From NCBI GenBank assembly GCA_002839645.1, contig PGYL01000014.1, forward strand, positions 1-47,155: a DNA stretch of 47,155 bases. The letters are read 5' to 3'. Within the stretch, counting starts at the first letter, position 1. Every line of letters begins with the position of its first letter. The position numbers were made by a program, and so were the translations under genes. The notes under the pieces were generated by a model that did no database searches, had not been told where the DNA came from, and saw only the letters and a list, made by a program, of their open reading frames with translations. Of this stretch, positions 34,222 through 43,090 are shown piece after piece. This stretch comes from Methanomicrobiales archaeon HGW-Methanomicrobiales-2. GTDB lineage: Archaea > Halobacteriota > Methanomicrobia > Methanomicrobiales > Methanoculleaceae.

Positions 34222-35544
34222 ATGGAGACTGTCGCGCTGATCGCGGTAGCGATCTTTCTCTTCACCTACGCGCTCATCATCGACGAGCGGATCCACCGGG
34301 CGGTTGCCGCCATGTTCGGGGCGGCGATCGTCGTCTTCATCGGGATCGTCCCCTGGGAGGCGCTCCTCAATCACGTCGACTTCGGGACGATCTTCCTGCT
34401 CCTCGGGATGATGATCATCGTCAATACCGCCCGCGGCAGCGGCCTCTTCGAGTACATCGCCATAAGAACGGCAAAACTTGCGAAAGGGAACCCGATACGG
34501 GTCCTTATCCTCTTTGCGCTCGTGACGGCGTTCGTGAGCGCGCTCCTCGACAATGTCACCACGGTCCTCCTTCTCACCCCGATGCTCCTCTACGTCGCGA
34601 GGGTGATGAAACTCAACCCAGTTCCGTTCCTGATCACGGAGATCTTCGCCTCCAACATCGGCGGGGCGGCGACGCTCATCGGCGACCCGCCGAACATCAT
34701 GATCGGGTCGGCCGCCGGCCTGACCTTCAACGAGTTCCTGATCCACCTCGGCCCCATCATGGTGGTCAATATGGTGATCCTCCTCGGGCTGATGTACGTC
34801 ATCTACGGCAGATCGATGAAGGTGAGCCCCGACGAGCAGCAGAAGATGGTCCGGACGCTCAACAACCTCGACGAGCGGGCGGCGATCGTCGACCGGTCGC
34901 TCTTCAACAAGTCGGTGGCCGTCATCGTCCTGGTGGTTCTCCTCTTCTTCATCCATGACCGGATCGGAGAGATCCTGCACATCGTGCTGCCGTTCGTCGA
35001 CCCGGCGATGGGGCTCGAACCCGCAGAGGTGGCCCTCATCGGGGCGGCGATCCTCCTCTTCTGGAGCAGGCAGTCTCCGGAGGAGATATTCGAGAAGATC
35101 GAGTGGCCGGCCCTCTTCTTCTTCGGAGGACTCTTCGTCATCGTCGGCGCCCTCGTCGAGACCGGCGTCATCGCGAGCATCGCCTCGGTCATGATCGAGA
35201 ACATCGGTTCGACCGGGGAGGCGATGTTCATCGTGACCTGGTTCGCCGCCATCGCATCGGCGATCGTGGACAACATTCCCCTGACCGCGGCGATGATACC
35301 GCTCATCCAGGACCTCGGGACGACGATGGACGTCTACCCGCTCTGGTGGGCGCTCGCCCTCGGTGCGTGCCTCGGCGGGAACGGAACCGCCATCGGGGCG
35401 TCGGCAAACGTGGTCGTCATCGGTATCGCCGAGCGCGAGGGGTTCGGCATCTCCTTCGTCGAGTTCCTGAAGGTGGGGATGCTCGTGCTCTTCGTGACGG
35501 TAGGAGTAGGGTTTGGATTGCTCTGGCTGAAATTTGTGGTGTAA
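34222..35544 (+). CDS. ArsB/NhaD family (SLC13-like) transporter
   Basis: A 440-residue polytopic membrane protein with about 11-12 helices, of the ArsB/NhaD/citrate-transporter group. The two pseudo-symmetrical halves have the characteristic helical-hairpin sequences ALLDNVTTVLLLTPM, GGAATLIGDPPNIMIG, then SAIVDNIPLTAAMIPLI and GNGTAIGASANVV. It could exchange Na+/H+, or move arsenite or an organic anion; the DNIP and GDPPNIM signatures favour an NhaD-like role but do not prove it. It starts 10 bp after one Usp gene and ends 2 bp before another. Confidence 0.9.
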   Translation: METVALIAVAIFLFTYALIIDERIHRAVAAMFGAAIVVFIGIVPWEALLNHVDFGTIFLLLGMMIIVNTARGSGLFEYIAIRTAKLAKGNPIRVLILFALVTAFVSALLDNVTTVLLLTPMLLYVARVMKLNPVPFLITEIFASNIGGAATLIGDPPNIMIGSAAGLTFNEFLIHLGPIMVVNMVILLGLMYVIYGRSMKVSPDEQQKMVRTLNNLDERAAIVDRSLFNKSVAVIVLVVLLFFIHDRIGEILHIVLPFVDPAMGLEPAEVALIGAAILLFWSRQSPEEIFEKIEWPALFFFGGLFVIVGALVETGVIASIASVMIENIGSTGEAMFIVTWFAAIASAIVDNIPLTAAMIPLIQDLGTTMDVYPLWWALALGACLGGNGTAIGASANVVVIGIAEREGFGISFVEFLKVGMLVLFVTVGVGFGLLWLKFVV

Positions 35545-35546
35545 TC

Positions 35547-35996
35547 ATGAAAGTACTTGTGCTTATCGATGGTTCGAAGTGGAGCCAGAAGGCGGCTCTG
35601 CATGCGATTGAACTGGCAAAGCGGAAGAATGCCGAGGTAGTCCTCTTCTCGGTGCTGGATATCGCGGAGGCCAAAGCGATGGCGTTCAACTTCTGCGCCC
35701 AGAGCGGCATCTGCGCCCAGTTAAAGGATTATGAATCCCGGATCTGGGGAGATATGCGTAAGAGCATCGAGGACGATCAGAACAGCATCCTCTCCCGCTA
35801 CAAAGGGGAGAAGGTCCGGTGCTCGTCAAAGATCGTGGAGGGCAGCATCAGGGACGAGGTCCTCAGGGAGGCGAACTCCGGCGAGTACGGGCTGGTCGTC
35901 ATGGGCACGTTCGGCAGGAGCGGGAAGACCCGGATCAGCGCCCTGCTCGAGCAGATCGGCGGCGCGGTCCGACCGCCGCTGCTCGTCGTCCGATAA
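35547..35996 (+). CDS. Universal stress protein family member
   Basis: A 149-residue UspA-domain protein with a canonical start (MKVLVLIDGSKWSQKAALHAI) and a nucleotide-loop-like end (VVMGTFGRSGKTRISALLEQIGGAV). The loop GTFGRSGKTR fits the ATP-binding Usp class. It follows the transporter gene by 2 bp, so the transporter is enclosed by two different Usp genes. The ATG at 35547 is the first after the transporter stop; the longer upstream frame is a shadow of the transporter gene. A T-run (36003-36007) follows. Confidence 0.88.
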   Translation: MKVLVLIDGSKWSQKAALHAIELAKRKNAEVVLFSVLDIAEAKAMAFNFCAQSGICAQLKDYESRIWGDMRKSIEDDQNSILSRYKGEKVRCSSKIVEGSIRDEVLREANSGEYGLVVMGTFGRSGKTRISALLEQIGGAVRPPLLVVR

Positions 35997-36125
35997 CCCC
36001 TCTTTTTCCGGCCGGGTCGCCTCGTGCCGGGCGGTTTCATCTTGCCTGTATAGTAAGCGGATACAATCTCACACGAACGTGCGCCGGAGGTCACCAGCAG
36101 CCACACAGGAAAAATGTATAAAAAA

Positions 36126-36461
36126 GGGCTTGAAACCCTGTTCTGATCTTCATCCATACCCTGATGAGGCTGGTGCCGGACCCGGCTTGTCCCCGGGACA
36201 ACCTTTTTTTCTCGGGCATCTCCTCATGCGACCGTGGTGGCTATCGCCATTGGGGGTGGGGCTGACGGGGAGGGGGGCACGCCCCCCTCCCCTGTCTCCA
36301 TCCCTTAAGGAAGCGTGTAACCCCCACCCCGCCCGGCCTCCGGCCTCCTCCCCCTTCCTGCGGGGCGGGGGCAGTCATGGCGATACCCGGTGGAAAGCCG
36401 TGCCCCTGAGTACCCCTGATTGCGGCCATCTGGAGCAAACAAGTGGGGGTTCACCAGAGCC
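36126..36461 (-). repeat. Complete copy of the miniature inverted-repeat element (reverse)
   Basis: This segment matches the reverse complement of 46669-46999 over its whole length. One end is degenerate (GGGCTTGAAACCC) and the other reads GGGGTTCACCAGAGCC. Inside is a perfect 11-bp stem (36267-36277 with 36282-36292, loop CACG) and a small GGCC/GGCC hairpin (36335-36345). The middle differs from the other copy, while both ends and the structures are preserved. Short A-rich sequences flank both sides (AAAAA), a possible target duplication. The element has no gene; a reading frame through it has no recognisable feature. Confidence 0.8.
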
Positions 36462-36502
36462 AAAAAAGAGACGCCCCTCTCCCAACCGGGACTGCTGGCG
36501 CC

Positions 36503-37321
36503 CTACTTTTCTACCCGCTCGAGTTCTTCGGAGAGATCGCCGGAGAGGTCGACCGCCAGAAAGTCGCCGGCAGGGAGAACCATGCTGAAGTTCGGCGTCA
36601 TGTCGATCTGCACGCTGCAGCCCTCAGGAACCGTCATGTCGAGCAGGTGTCCGCCGGCGGAGCGGTCGCTCGTGATGAAGTGGAGGTGGTAACCGGGGAC
36701 GTTGATCCCTTCTGCCAGTGCGGGGGTCCAGAACCCGACGGCGGTCCCGGTGACGTTCTCGAATGTAAAGACCGTCTGGTTTGCCGTCACATCGGCGAGT
36801 CGCGGGTAGGGTTTCTCCTGGATGGGCACGCTCCGGGTCACCACCCGCGGGAAGGTGCCGTCCATCCTGACCGCGTAGAAGAGGTTCTTTGAGGGGAGCT
36901 CCGCCTCCAGGTGACGCCCGAGAGTGGTCAGGTTCATCGGCTCGTTGATCGCAATCGTCAGGTCCGCATCGAAGAAGGTCGCGGCCGCGAAGGGTGTCGT
37001 CGCGTTTCCGGCGACCGGGTAGGCCCGTCCGTCGGTCCGGATCAGATACCACTCGCCGTCGGCCCCGATCAGTTCTCCATCAAGCCGGTCGCCGCAGCCG
37101 ATCCCGAGATCCCCGTGCGTTGAAAGTTCATCGAACGTTATGCTGCCGTCGTAGGTGCCCTGCAGGAGCGCATCGATCGTCGAAGCCTGAAAGAGCGCAT
37201 CCCGATCGACGTCGCCCCCGGGCGCAACGGGTAGAGGAGCGACCGCAAGGGTGACGCAGACCCCGACGAGGAGGGCGATAGCGGCAACGACGGCGTAGCG
37301 AAGCAATGTGTTTGCAGCCAT
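36503..37321 (-). CDS. budA: Alpha-acetolactate decarboxylase with N-terminal membrane anchor
   Basis: A 272-residue acetolactate decarboxylase, which turns 2-acetolactate into acetoin. The zinc ligands are His 212, 214 and 225 in GYHLHFITSDRSAGGH, spaced as in the characterised bacterial enzyme, and YDGSITFDEL (57-66) and GIGCGDRLDGEL are the family's. Before the enzyme comes a hydrophobic helix (about 8-30), which suggests export or membrane anchoring, unusual for a cytosolic fermentation enzyme. It is the second gene after the deaminase, 3 bp apart. Confidence 0.9.
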   Translation of the reverse strand: MAANTLLRYAVVAAIALLVGVCVTLAVAPLPVAPGGDVDRDALFQASTIDALLQGTYDGSITFDELSTHGDLGIGCGDRLDGELIGADGEWYLIRTDGRAYPVAGNATTPFAAATFFDADLTIAINEPMNLTTLGRHLEAELPSKNLFYAVRMDGTFPRVVTRSVPIQEKPYPRLADVTANQTVFTFENVTGTAVGFWTPALAEGINVPGYHLHFITSDRSAGGHLLDMTVPEGCSVQIDMTPNFSMVLPAGDFLAVDLSGDLSEELERVEK

Positions 37322-37324
37322 GGA

Positions 37325-37759
37325 TCAGAGCGCCCCGATATCCTCGTACCAGAGGTCGGGATGCTCCTCGATGAACGTATGCATCATCGTCTTGCAGACA
37401 TCGAGGTCCAGGTCGAGCACCTCGACCCCGTGGGATTCAAGAAACTCCCTCGCTCCGGGGAAGTTTACTGACTCCCCGGCGACGACCTTCCCGATCCCGA
37501 ACTGGACGGCCGCTCCTGCACAGAGGTAGCAGGGCATCAGCGTGGAGTAGAGCGTACACTCTGCGTAGTTCCGGATCCTCCCGGCGTTCCTCAGGCAATC
37601 GATCTCGGCGTGGAGGATGGGGTCGTTACACTGGACGCGGCGGTTGCGTCCCCGCCCGACGATCCGGCCGCCGCGCACCAGCACCGAACCGATGGGTATT
37701 CCACCCTCCCTCAGACCCTCTTCCGCCTCCTCGATGGCGCACTTCATAAATAGATCCAT
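37325..37759 (-). CDS. Cytidine/deoxycytidylate-type deaminase (cytosine deaminase-like)
   Basis: A 144-residue zinc deaminase. The zinc site is HAE (His 50, Glu 52) plus PCYLC (Cys 77 and 80). The HAEIDCLRNAG and FIEEHPDLWYEDIG sections resemble yeast-type cytosine deaminases. The product would be uracil or a similar deaminated base. The ATG at 37759 has a strong GGGAGG 8 nt before it and is preferred over the TTG 24 bp upstream. A TATA element (37788-37796) lies just upstream of the ribosome site. Confidence 0.85.
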   Translation of the reverse strand: MDLFMKCAIEEAEEGLREGGIPIGSVLVRGGRIVGRGRNRRVQCNDPILHAEIDCLRNAGRIRNYAECTLYSTLMPCYLCAGAAVQFGIGKVVAGESVNFPGAREFLESHGVEVLDLDLDVCKTMMHTFIEEHPDLWYEDIGAL

Positions 37760-37787
37760 ACTGATATCCTCCCGGGCGCTCAATTTA

Positions 37788-37796
37788 GTATATAAA
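37788..37796 (-). promoter_or_regulatory. TATA box of the deaminase-budA operon
   Basis: On the minus strand the sequence reads TTTATATAC, about 30 bp before the ATG, inside an AT-rich segment. Confidence 0.6.
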
Positions 37797-38031
37797 CTGA
37801 TTGCAACAGTTAATCTAGTAAATGAAGTCGTTCCTAGATTATAAACTCATACGGGACGGACCCGGCGGCCCCGGGCCCCGGAACGCCGGAGGATGGCCCC
37901 GTCCTCGGCCAGCACGACGGCTACAATGCCGACGGGTGAGGCTACAGGATACAACCGTATCGAGCCATAGAGAGGCCAACAGGGCTGAACGGATTCGATA
38001 AAAGAGTCTCCCAACAGGGGGAGTCGGCCAG

Positions 38032-38574
38032 TCAGATGCTCGGGATCTCCCGCTCGGTCCCGATATCGTCGAGCGCCTGCCGGGCGGCAAGCCTGATTTC
38101 GCGGTCGGCATCGCCGAGGAGGCGCACAAGGGGTTCTCTGGCCCGCGGGTTGCCTATCCGCCCGAGCGCCCGTATCGCCATCCTCCTGACCCGGGGTTTG
38201 GGGTCACTGAGTATCCCGATCAGCGGCTCAACGGCCCGGGGGTCGCCGATATTCCCGAGCGCCCATGCTGCGCTCATCCGGACCCAGGAACTGTCGTCCT
38301 CCAGGCTCCGTATCAGCGGGAGGACCGGTTCACGCCCATCGATGGTCCCGAGCGCTTTCGCCGCCTTCCACCGGACATCGACGTACTCGTCGTCCAGCGC
38401 CCCGATCAGCGGCTGCACCGCACGCGGGTCACCCATCTCCCCGAGCGCATCCGCGGCCCGCCACCGCGCGTTGAGGTCGCCCGACTCCAGCATCGAGAGG
38501 CACCTGTGAAGTTTCTTCTCCCTGCTGAGGTCCTCGATCTCTCCTCCTGATACCGACGGATCCTCCCCTTCCAT
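38032..38574 (-). CDS. HEAT-repeat protein
   Basis: A 180-residue protein made almost entirely of about five PBS-lyase-type HEAT repeats of about 31 residues (ARWRAADALGEMGDPRAVQPLI, VRWKAAKALGTIDG, VRMSAAWALGNIGDPRAVEPLI, VRRMAIRALGRIGNPRAREPLV, IRLAARQALDDIG). Such alpha-solenoids bind other proteins. I prefer ATG at 38574, 18 bp inside the longest frame, because GAGGTG precedes it. No partner is apparent from neighbours. Confidence 0.85.
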   Translation of the reverse strand: MEGEDPSVSGGEIEDLSREKKLHRCLSMLESGDLNARWRAADALGEMGDPRAVQPLIGALDDEYVDVRWKAAKALGTIDGREPVLPLIRSLEDDSSWVRMSAAWALGNIGDPRAVEPLIGILSDPKPRVRRMAIRALGRIGNPRAREPLVRLLGDADREIRLAARQALDDIGTEREIPSI

Positions 38575-38677
38575 AGGCCACCTCACGCCCATTTTGGGGC
38601 ACCTGAGTATAAGGTTTGCCCCACGAGTGAGGTGCCCTGGAGGTGCATTTTTCTACTCTCCCTGCCTTCACCATAGT

Positions 38678-39103
38678 ATGGAGAGTTCGACCGGTATACC
38701 GGAGGGTACGGCGTTTCCCCCGGACCTGGAACGCCTCGGCATCGTCCCCGGAACGAAGATCGATATCCGGGAGCTCGACGCGATGGGAAAGCGCCATGAC
38801 TTCCATGTCTTCCTCTACTTTGAGGAATCACTGGCAAGGTCGTCCACGCTCCGGGAAGACCTGCAGGAGTACAACGACGTCCCGGACCTGGAGCGCCCGT
38901 TCATCAGGCTGGATGCCTTCCTCCGGTACGCCACCGAGTCGGACCCCCTCTTCCTCCGGCGCTTAGACGAGCTCCCGCTGGTCGTCGAGGTCCTCGCCTA
39001 CGGGGAGATCAGGACACGGGAGGGAGTGGCCGTGCCATACGTCAAAGGTGTGATGCCGTTCCTCGATGAACTCACGATGGAGGATACGCCGACCGTACCC
39101 TGA
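38678..39103 (+). CDS. Hypothetical protein, 141 residues
   Basis: I do not recognise this protein. It has no signal peptide, Cys motif or membrane helix; it is acidic, with many Glu/Asp and Leu, and looks like a globular alpha/beta protein. The ATG at 38678 follows a short AT-rich leader and an upstream GTATAAG (38607-38613) inside a pair of nested inverted repeats. It is divergent from the HEAT-repeat gene. The GC-rich codon use is like the chromosome, so it is a real gene but of unknown role. Confidence 0.6.
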   Translation: MESSTGIPEGTAFPPDLERLGIVPGTKIDIRELDAMGKRHDFHVFLYFEESLARSSTLREDLQEYNDVPDLERPFIRLDAFLRYATESDPLFLRRLDELPLVVEVLAYGEIRTREGVAVPYVKGVMPFLDELTMEDTPTVP

Positions 39104-39131
39104 CCCCATCTCTTCTTCCGGGCGGCACCGG

Positions 39132-39992
39132 TCAGGGGATCCGGACTGTGCCCGCGCCCTTCAAAACATCCAGGCTCACGTCGAAGTTCCTGACGGTATG
39201 GGTGAGCGCACCCATACTGATGATATCGATCCCGGTCGCGGCGTACCCGGCAAGATCACCGGCGCCGACTCCTCCCGAGACTTCAAGGGTCAGGCGGTCC
39301 CGGAGGCCCCGTTCGTTGAGCACCCGGACGGTCTCGCAGACTGCGTCCGGCGTCATGTTGTCGAGCAGAATGATATCGGCCCCGGCCTCTGCAGCCAGAA
39401 TTGCGTCCTGTGCCGTCTCGACCTCCACCTCGACCGTCCGGTAGAGGCTCTGCTGCTTCGCCTTGCCGATCGCTTCGGGGAGCGGCACCAGCGCGAGGTG
39501 GTTATCCTTGATCAGGATCATATCCGAGAGGCAGTAGCGGTGTGGGTCGCCCCCGCCGAGCACCACTGCCTTCTTGTCGAGCATCCGGAGTCCCGGGGCG
39601 GTCTTCCGGGTCGCGGCAATCCGGACGGCAGGCGAGACCTTGCGGACCGCGTCGACCGTCTCCCGGGTCCGGGTCGCAATCCCGCTCATCCGCCCGATGA
39701 TGTTGAGCGCCGTCCGCTCCGCAAGGAGGATCGCTCTCGCAGGGCCGTCGAGCTCGAGGAGGGTCGCTCCCGGGACAACCGTCCTGCCGTCGGCAGAACG
39801 CTGACGCACCTCGACCCCGAAGTGCTCGAAAAGCGCCCGTGCCTCCATGAGCCCCGCGATGGTCCCTGAATCCTTCGCCCGGATCACCGCCCGGCAGACG
39901 ACGTCGGGGACGACCGTCTCAGAGGTGACGTCGCCCCACGGCGCATCCTCCCGGACGAACCTGAGCAGGTCCTCAATCGGGATCATACTCAC
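39132..39992 (-). CDS. nadC: Nicotinate-nucleotide diphosphorylase (carboxylating)
   Basis: A 286-residue quinolinate phosphoribosyltransferase. VAAKDSGTIAG-like VIRAKDSGTIAG, ALNIIGRMSGIATRTR and RKTAPGLRMLDKKAVVLGGGDPHRYCLSDMILIKDNHL are present, the last holding the catalytic and PRPP-binding residues. It makes nicotinate mononucleotide from quinolinate, the last of the three steps coded here. It overlaps nadA by 4 nt (ATGA). Confidence 0.95.
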   Translation of the reverse strand: MSMIPIEDLLRFVREDAPWGDVTSETVVPDVVCRAVIRAKDSGTIAGLMEARALFEHFGVEVRQRSADGRTVVPGATLLELDGPARAILLAERTALNIIGRMSGIATRTRETVDAVRKVSPAVRIAATRKTAPGLRMLDKKAVVLGGGDPHRYCLSDMILIKDNHLALVPLPEAIGKAKQQSLYRTVEVEVETAQDAILAAEAGADIILLDNMTPDAVCETVRVLNERGLRDRLTLEVSGGVGAGDLAGYAATGIDIISMGALTHTVRNFDVSLDVLKGAGTVRIP

Positions 39993-40885
39993 GCCCCGAC
40001 AGCGATCATCCGCTCGATCGCCCGCCGTGCCCGGTCCATGACCTCGCGAGGGAGGACGATCTCGTGCTCCTCACGCTCAAGCGCCCGCCGGAGGTCGGCA
40101 AGGGATATCTTCTTCATATCCCCGCAGACGGCCTCCGGTTTCTCGTAAAAGACCCTTCCAGGGTAGAGCACCCGCAGACGGGAAGCCATCTCCCGCTCGG
40201 TGAAGACCCACCAGGGCTCGTCCCCACCGGCCGCGGCGTCCCGGACCATGCCCCCCGTAGAGGCTATCCTATCGGCCTGCTCCTGGACCTCCGGCCGGCA
40301 TTCGGGATGACAGACGATCGTGCCGCCCAACTCCCTGGCCGCTTCGATGTCGGCAAGGGTAAACCCGGCGTGGACATAGCAGTGGCCACCGGGCGGCATC
40401 GGGACGATCGTCTTTTCCGGGAGCTCCCGCTGGACATATGCCGCAAGGTTTGCATCCGGCCCGAAGAGGATCGTATCGTTTGGGAGCGATGCGACAACCC
40501 TGACCGCGTTTGCCGAGGTGCAGGTGATGTCGGCGAGTGCCTTGCTCTCCGCCGTGCTGTTGACGTAGACCACGACGGCCGCATCGGGGTATCGCTGTCG
40601 TGCCTCCCGGATCAGGTCCGGGGTCAGGAAGTCGGCGAGGGGACACCCCGCGTCCTCTACCGGGATGATCACCTTCCGTTCGGGGTTGAGGATCTTTGCC
40701 GTCTCGGCCATGAACCGGACACCGCAGACGACGATCAGGTCCGCCCCGGTCTCCTTCGCCTTCACCGCGAGTTCGAGGCTGTCGCCCACCACGTCGGCAA
40801 GCACCTGGACCTCCATGGGCTGATAGTTATGCGCCATGACGACTGCGTTCTTTCCGGCTTTGAGCGCACGAATCTCCTTTTCCAT
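39989..40885 (-). CDS. nadA: Quinolinate synthase
   Basis: A 298-residue NadA, which condenses iminoaspartate with dihydroxyacetone phosphate to quinolinate. The three Cys that hold its [4Fe-4S] cluster are Cys 81 (EDAGCPLADF), Cys 169 (GGHCYVHAG) and Cys 254 (EAVCGDMKKI). The MAHNYQ start is typical. It sits 2 bp after nadX and overlaps nadC. Confidence 0.96.
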   Translation of the reverse strand: MEKEIRALKAGKNAVVMAHNYQPMEVQVLADVVGDSLELAVKAKETGADLIVVCGVRFMAETAKILNPERKVIIPVEDAGCPLADFLTPDLIREARQRYPDAAVVVYVNSTAESKALADITCTSANAVRVVASLPNDTILFGPDANLAAYVQRELPEKTIVPMPPGGHCYVHAGFTLADIEAARELGGTIVCHPECRPEVQEQADRIASTGGMVRDAAAGGDEPWWVFTEREMASRLRVLYPGRVFYEKPEAVCGDMKKISLADLRRALEREEHEIVLPREVMDRARRAIERMIAVGA

Positions 40886-40887
40886 TG

Positions 40888-41646
40888 CTACGTACCCACC
40901 ACCAGAGGGTTCTCGAGGTTCTTTAAGAGCGCCAGGATTGAGAGGGCCGCCATATAACTCGTTGCCGGGTTATCGGGGCTCGGGACATTCCTGACCCGGA
41001 CGTAGATGTCCCCGAAGTCGCCCTCGACGAATATCTCGTGAACGTTCCTCTCCGCTGCAGGGTCGACCCAGAGTTCCACGTCGGCGTCCCTGCCGGCAGC
41101 GAGTCCCAACGCTACTGCGACATTGATATTTTTCGGGTATTGCTTGATGCAGTCGTGCGCCAGCCCCTTAAATATCTCCGTCGGGGCCGTAGCGGTCATC
41201 CCGAGCGACGCGGGGGGTTTCGTCGTTCGCAGGAGGAGTTTTCTCGGCGGTGAGACCTGGCCGATCTTGAGGTTATCGAGCCCGATGATGGCGCCGCTCG
41301 GAATACGGATCTTCTTTCCCGCCTCCCGCGCGACATCGATGAGGTGCTCGCGGAACTCATCGTCCGCGAGAGCTCCCCCTGAGAGGATGATAATGTCCCG
41401 TCCCGACCGAAGGACCGCCTCGCCATAGAACCTGACGGCATCGACCGAGGCGGCTTCCACGACGATCGAGAAGTCATCCCGCATGAAGGCTTCAAAGTCC
41501 GTATACGGCCGCGCATGGCAGAGCGCCGCCAGTTCTTCAGCCCGCCCGGGGATAATATCGAAGACGGCGACAACCTGGATGCTCTCGGCGTGTGTGGCGA
41601 TGATATGCCCGACGTTGCCGCATCCCAGCAACCCTATTTTAATCAT
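40888..41646 (-). CDS. nadX: L-aspartate dehydrogenase
   Basis: A 252-residue aspartate dehydrogenase that makes iminoaspartate with NAD(P). The Rossmann motif GLLGCGNVGHII (5-16), the IPSGAIIGLDNLK active-site section and the KNINVAVALGLAAGRDADVELWVDP segment are those of archaeal NadX. It replaces aspartate oxidase, which suits an anaerobe. First gene of nadX-nadA-nadC. Confidence 0.94.
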   Translation of the reverse strand: MIKIGLLGCGNVGHIIATHAESIQVVAVFDIIPGRAEELAALCHARPYTDFEAFMRDDFSIVVEAASVDAVRFYGEAVLRSGRDIIILSGGALADDEFREHLIDVAREAGKKIRIPSGAIIGLDNLKIGQVSPPRKLLLRTTKPPASLGMTATAPTEIFKGLAHDCIKQYPKNINVAVALGLAAGRDADVELWVDPAAERNVHEIFVEGDFGDIYVRVRNVPSPDNPATSYMAALSILALLKNLENPLVVGT

Positions 41647-41708
41647 TAAATAAAGAGGTTGTAATATCAGCGGTTAAGTATTGTGCTCGGCACAAAACCG
41701 GCCGGAAG

Positions 41709-43034
41709 ATGGTAAATCATCCTCCGAACGATACGGGGGATCACACCCCCGCGAGATCGGTCCGGCTGCCGACCGCGCGCAGGGAGTCGATTGCTATTAC
41801 TCTTGAAGATCTGCGGGGAAGACGAATCTACATCGAGAGTTACGGATGCACCTATAACCACGCCGACACCCGGAGGCTGGAAGCGATACTGGAAGGTCTC
41901 GGCTGCAGGCTGACCGGGCCGGACGAGGCGGAGACCGTGATCATCAACACCTGCACCGTGATCGAAGCAACCGAACGGAAAATGCTCCGGCGCCTGGCAA
42001 CTTTCGCCGACCGGGACCTCTACGTGACCGGGTGCATGCCGCTCGTCCAGGCGGGGTTGATCAGGGAGGTCTGCACGGCGCAGATCATCCACCCAGACGA
42101 GATTCATGAGTGCTCCGGCGGTGTCGGCAGCCCGGGAGCCGGATCGATCGGCGTGGTGCAGGTGGCGAGCGGGTGCGTCGGCCACTGCAGTTACTGTATT
42201 ACCCGGCTCGCACGGGGACAACTCAAGAGCGCATCTGCTGAAGAGATCCTCGATGCCGTCAGGGACCTCGTCGCGTCGGGCGCCTATGAGATCCAGCTGA
42301 CCGGGCAGGACGTGGCTGCCTGGGGGCTCGACCGGGGCGAGGCCCTTCCCGACCTCCTGCAAGAGATCGCAGATATCCCCGGGAGATTTGCCGTCCGGCC
42401 GGGGATGATGCACCCGGCATCGGTGCTCAGGATCCTCGAACCGCTCATCGATGCCTACGAGAGCGACAGGATCTTCCGGTTCCTCCACCTTCCCGTCCAG
42501 TCGGGCGCCGATACTGTTCTCGAACGGATGCAGCGCGGTTACTCTGCGGCCGATGTCGTGAAGATCGTCGATGCGTTCCGGGAACGCTACCCGGATATGA
42601 TGATCTCGTCGGACTTCATCACCGGATTTCCCGGGGAGACGGACGATGAGTTCCAGCAGACGCTCGAACTCCTGCGAAGGGCGGCGTTTGTGAAGGTGAA
42701 CATCACCCGCTACTCCCGGCGGCCAGGCACGCCCGCCGCTGTCCTGAAGAACCTCCCCGAAAAGATACGGAAAGTCAGGTCCCGCGCACTGCTTGCCGAG
42801 GCAAACCGGATCTACGACGCCTACAACGAGCGCTGGATCGGGAGGGAGACACCGATCGTTGCGACGGAGAAGCACGCGCCCTCCTCGACGGTCTGCCGCA
42901 ACCCCTGCTACCTCAACATCGTCGTCGCAGAGGACCTGCCGTTCGGGTTCTCCGGGCGGGCGGCGATCACCGCCAACCGGCGTCACTACGTCATCGGCAC
43001 GCTGGTCCCACCCGGTGCCGGGCACGGGGTTTAA
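41709..43034 (+). CDS. MiaB-family tRNA methylthiotransferase (MtaB/CDKAL1 type)
   Basis: A 441-residue radical-SAM methylthiotransferase. The N-terminal cluster Cys are 47, 82 and 109; the radical-SAM Cys are 156, 160 and 163 (CVGHCSYC). RRIYIESYGCTYNHAD starts the conserved part. The archaeal e-MtaB group modifies t6A37 in tRNA to ms2t6A. About 38 residues precede the usual start, so translation may begin later. It is divergent from nadX, with 62 bp between, and an inverted repeat and T-run end its transcript. Confidence 0.92.
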   Translation: MVNHPPNDTGDHTPARSVRLPTARRESIAITLEDLRGRRIYIESYGCTYNHADTRRLEAILEGLGCRLTGPDEAETVIINTCTVIEATERKMLRRLATFADRDLYVTGCMPLVQAGLIREVCTAQIIHPDEIHECSGGVGSPGAGSIGVVQVASGCVGHCSYCITRLARGQLKSASAEEILDAVRDLVASGAYEIQLTGQDVAAWGLDRGEALPDLLQEIADIPGRFAVRPGMMHPASVLRILEPLIDAYESDRIFRFLHLPVQSGADTVLERMQRGYSAADVVKIVDAFRERYPDMMISSDFITGFPGETDDEFQQTLELLRRAAFVKVNITRYSRRPGTPAAVLKNLPEKIRKVRSRALLAEANRIYDAYNERWIGRETPIVATEKHAPSSTVCRNPCYLNIVVAEDLPFGFSGRAAITANRRHYVIGTLVPPGAGHGV

Positions 43035-43038
43035 CCCG

Positions 43039-43066
43039 AAAGTTTAGCCCCACCGAAACTTTTTCT
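43039..43066. promoter_or_regulatory. Inverted repeat AAAGTTT/AAACTTT before the DtxR-like gene
   Basis: AAAGTTT (43039-43045) and AAACTTT (43056-43062) are perfect inverted copies 10 bp apart, followed by a T-run. This can end the MtaB-type transcript and also could be an operator of the regulator that starts 25 bp downstream; the core TTTAGCC is reminiscent of DtxR/MntR-type sites. Confidence 0.4.
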
Positions 43067-43090
43067 TCCGGCAGAGCATATCCTCTTCCC

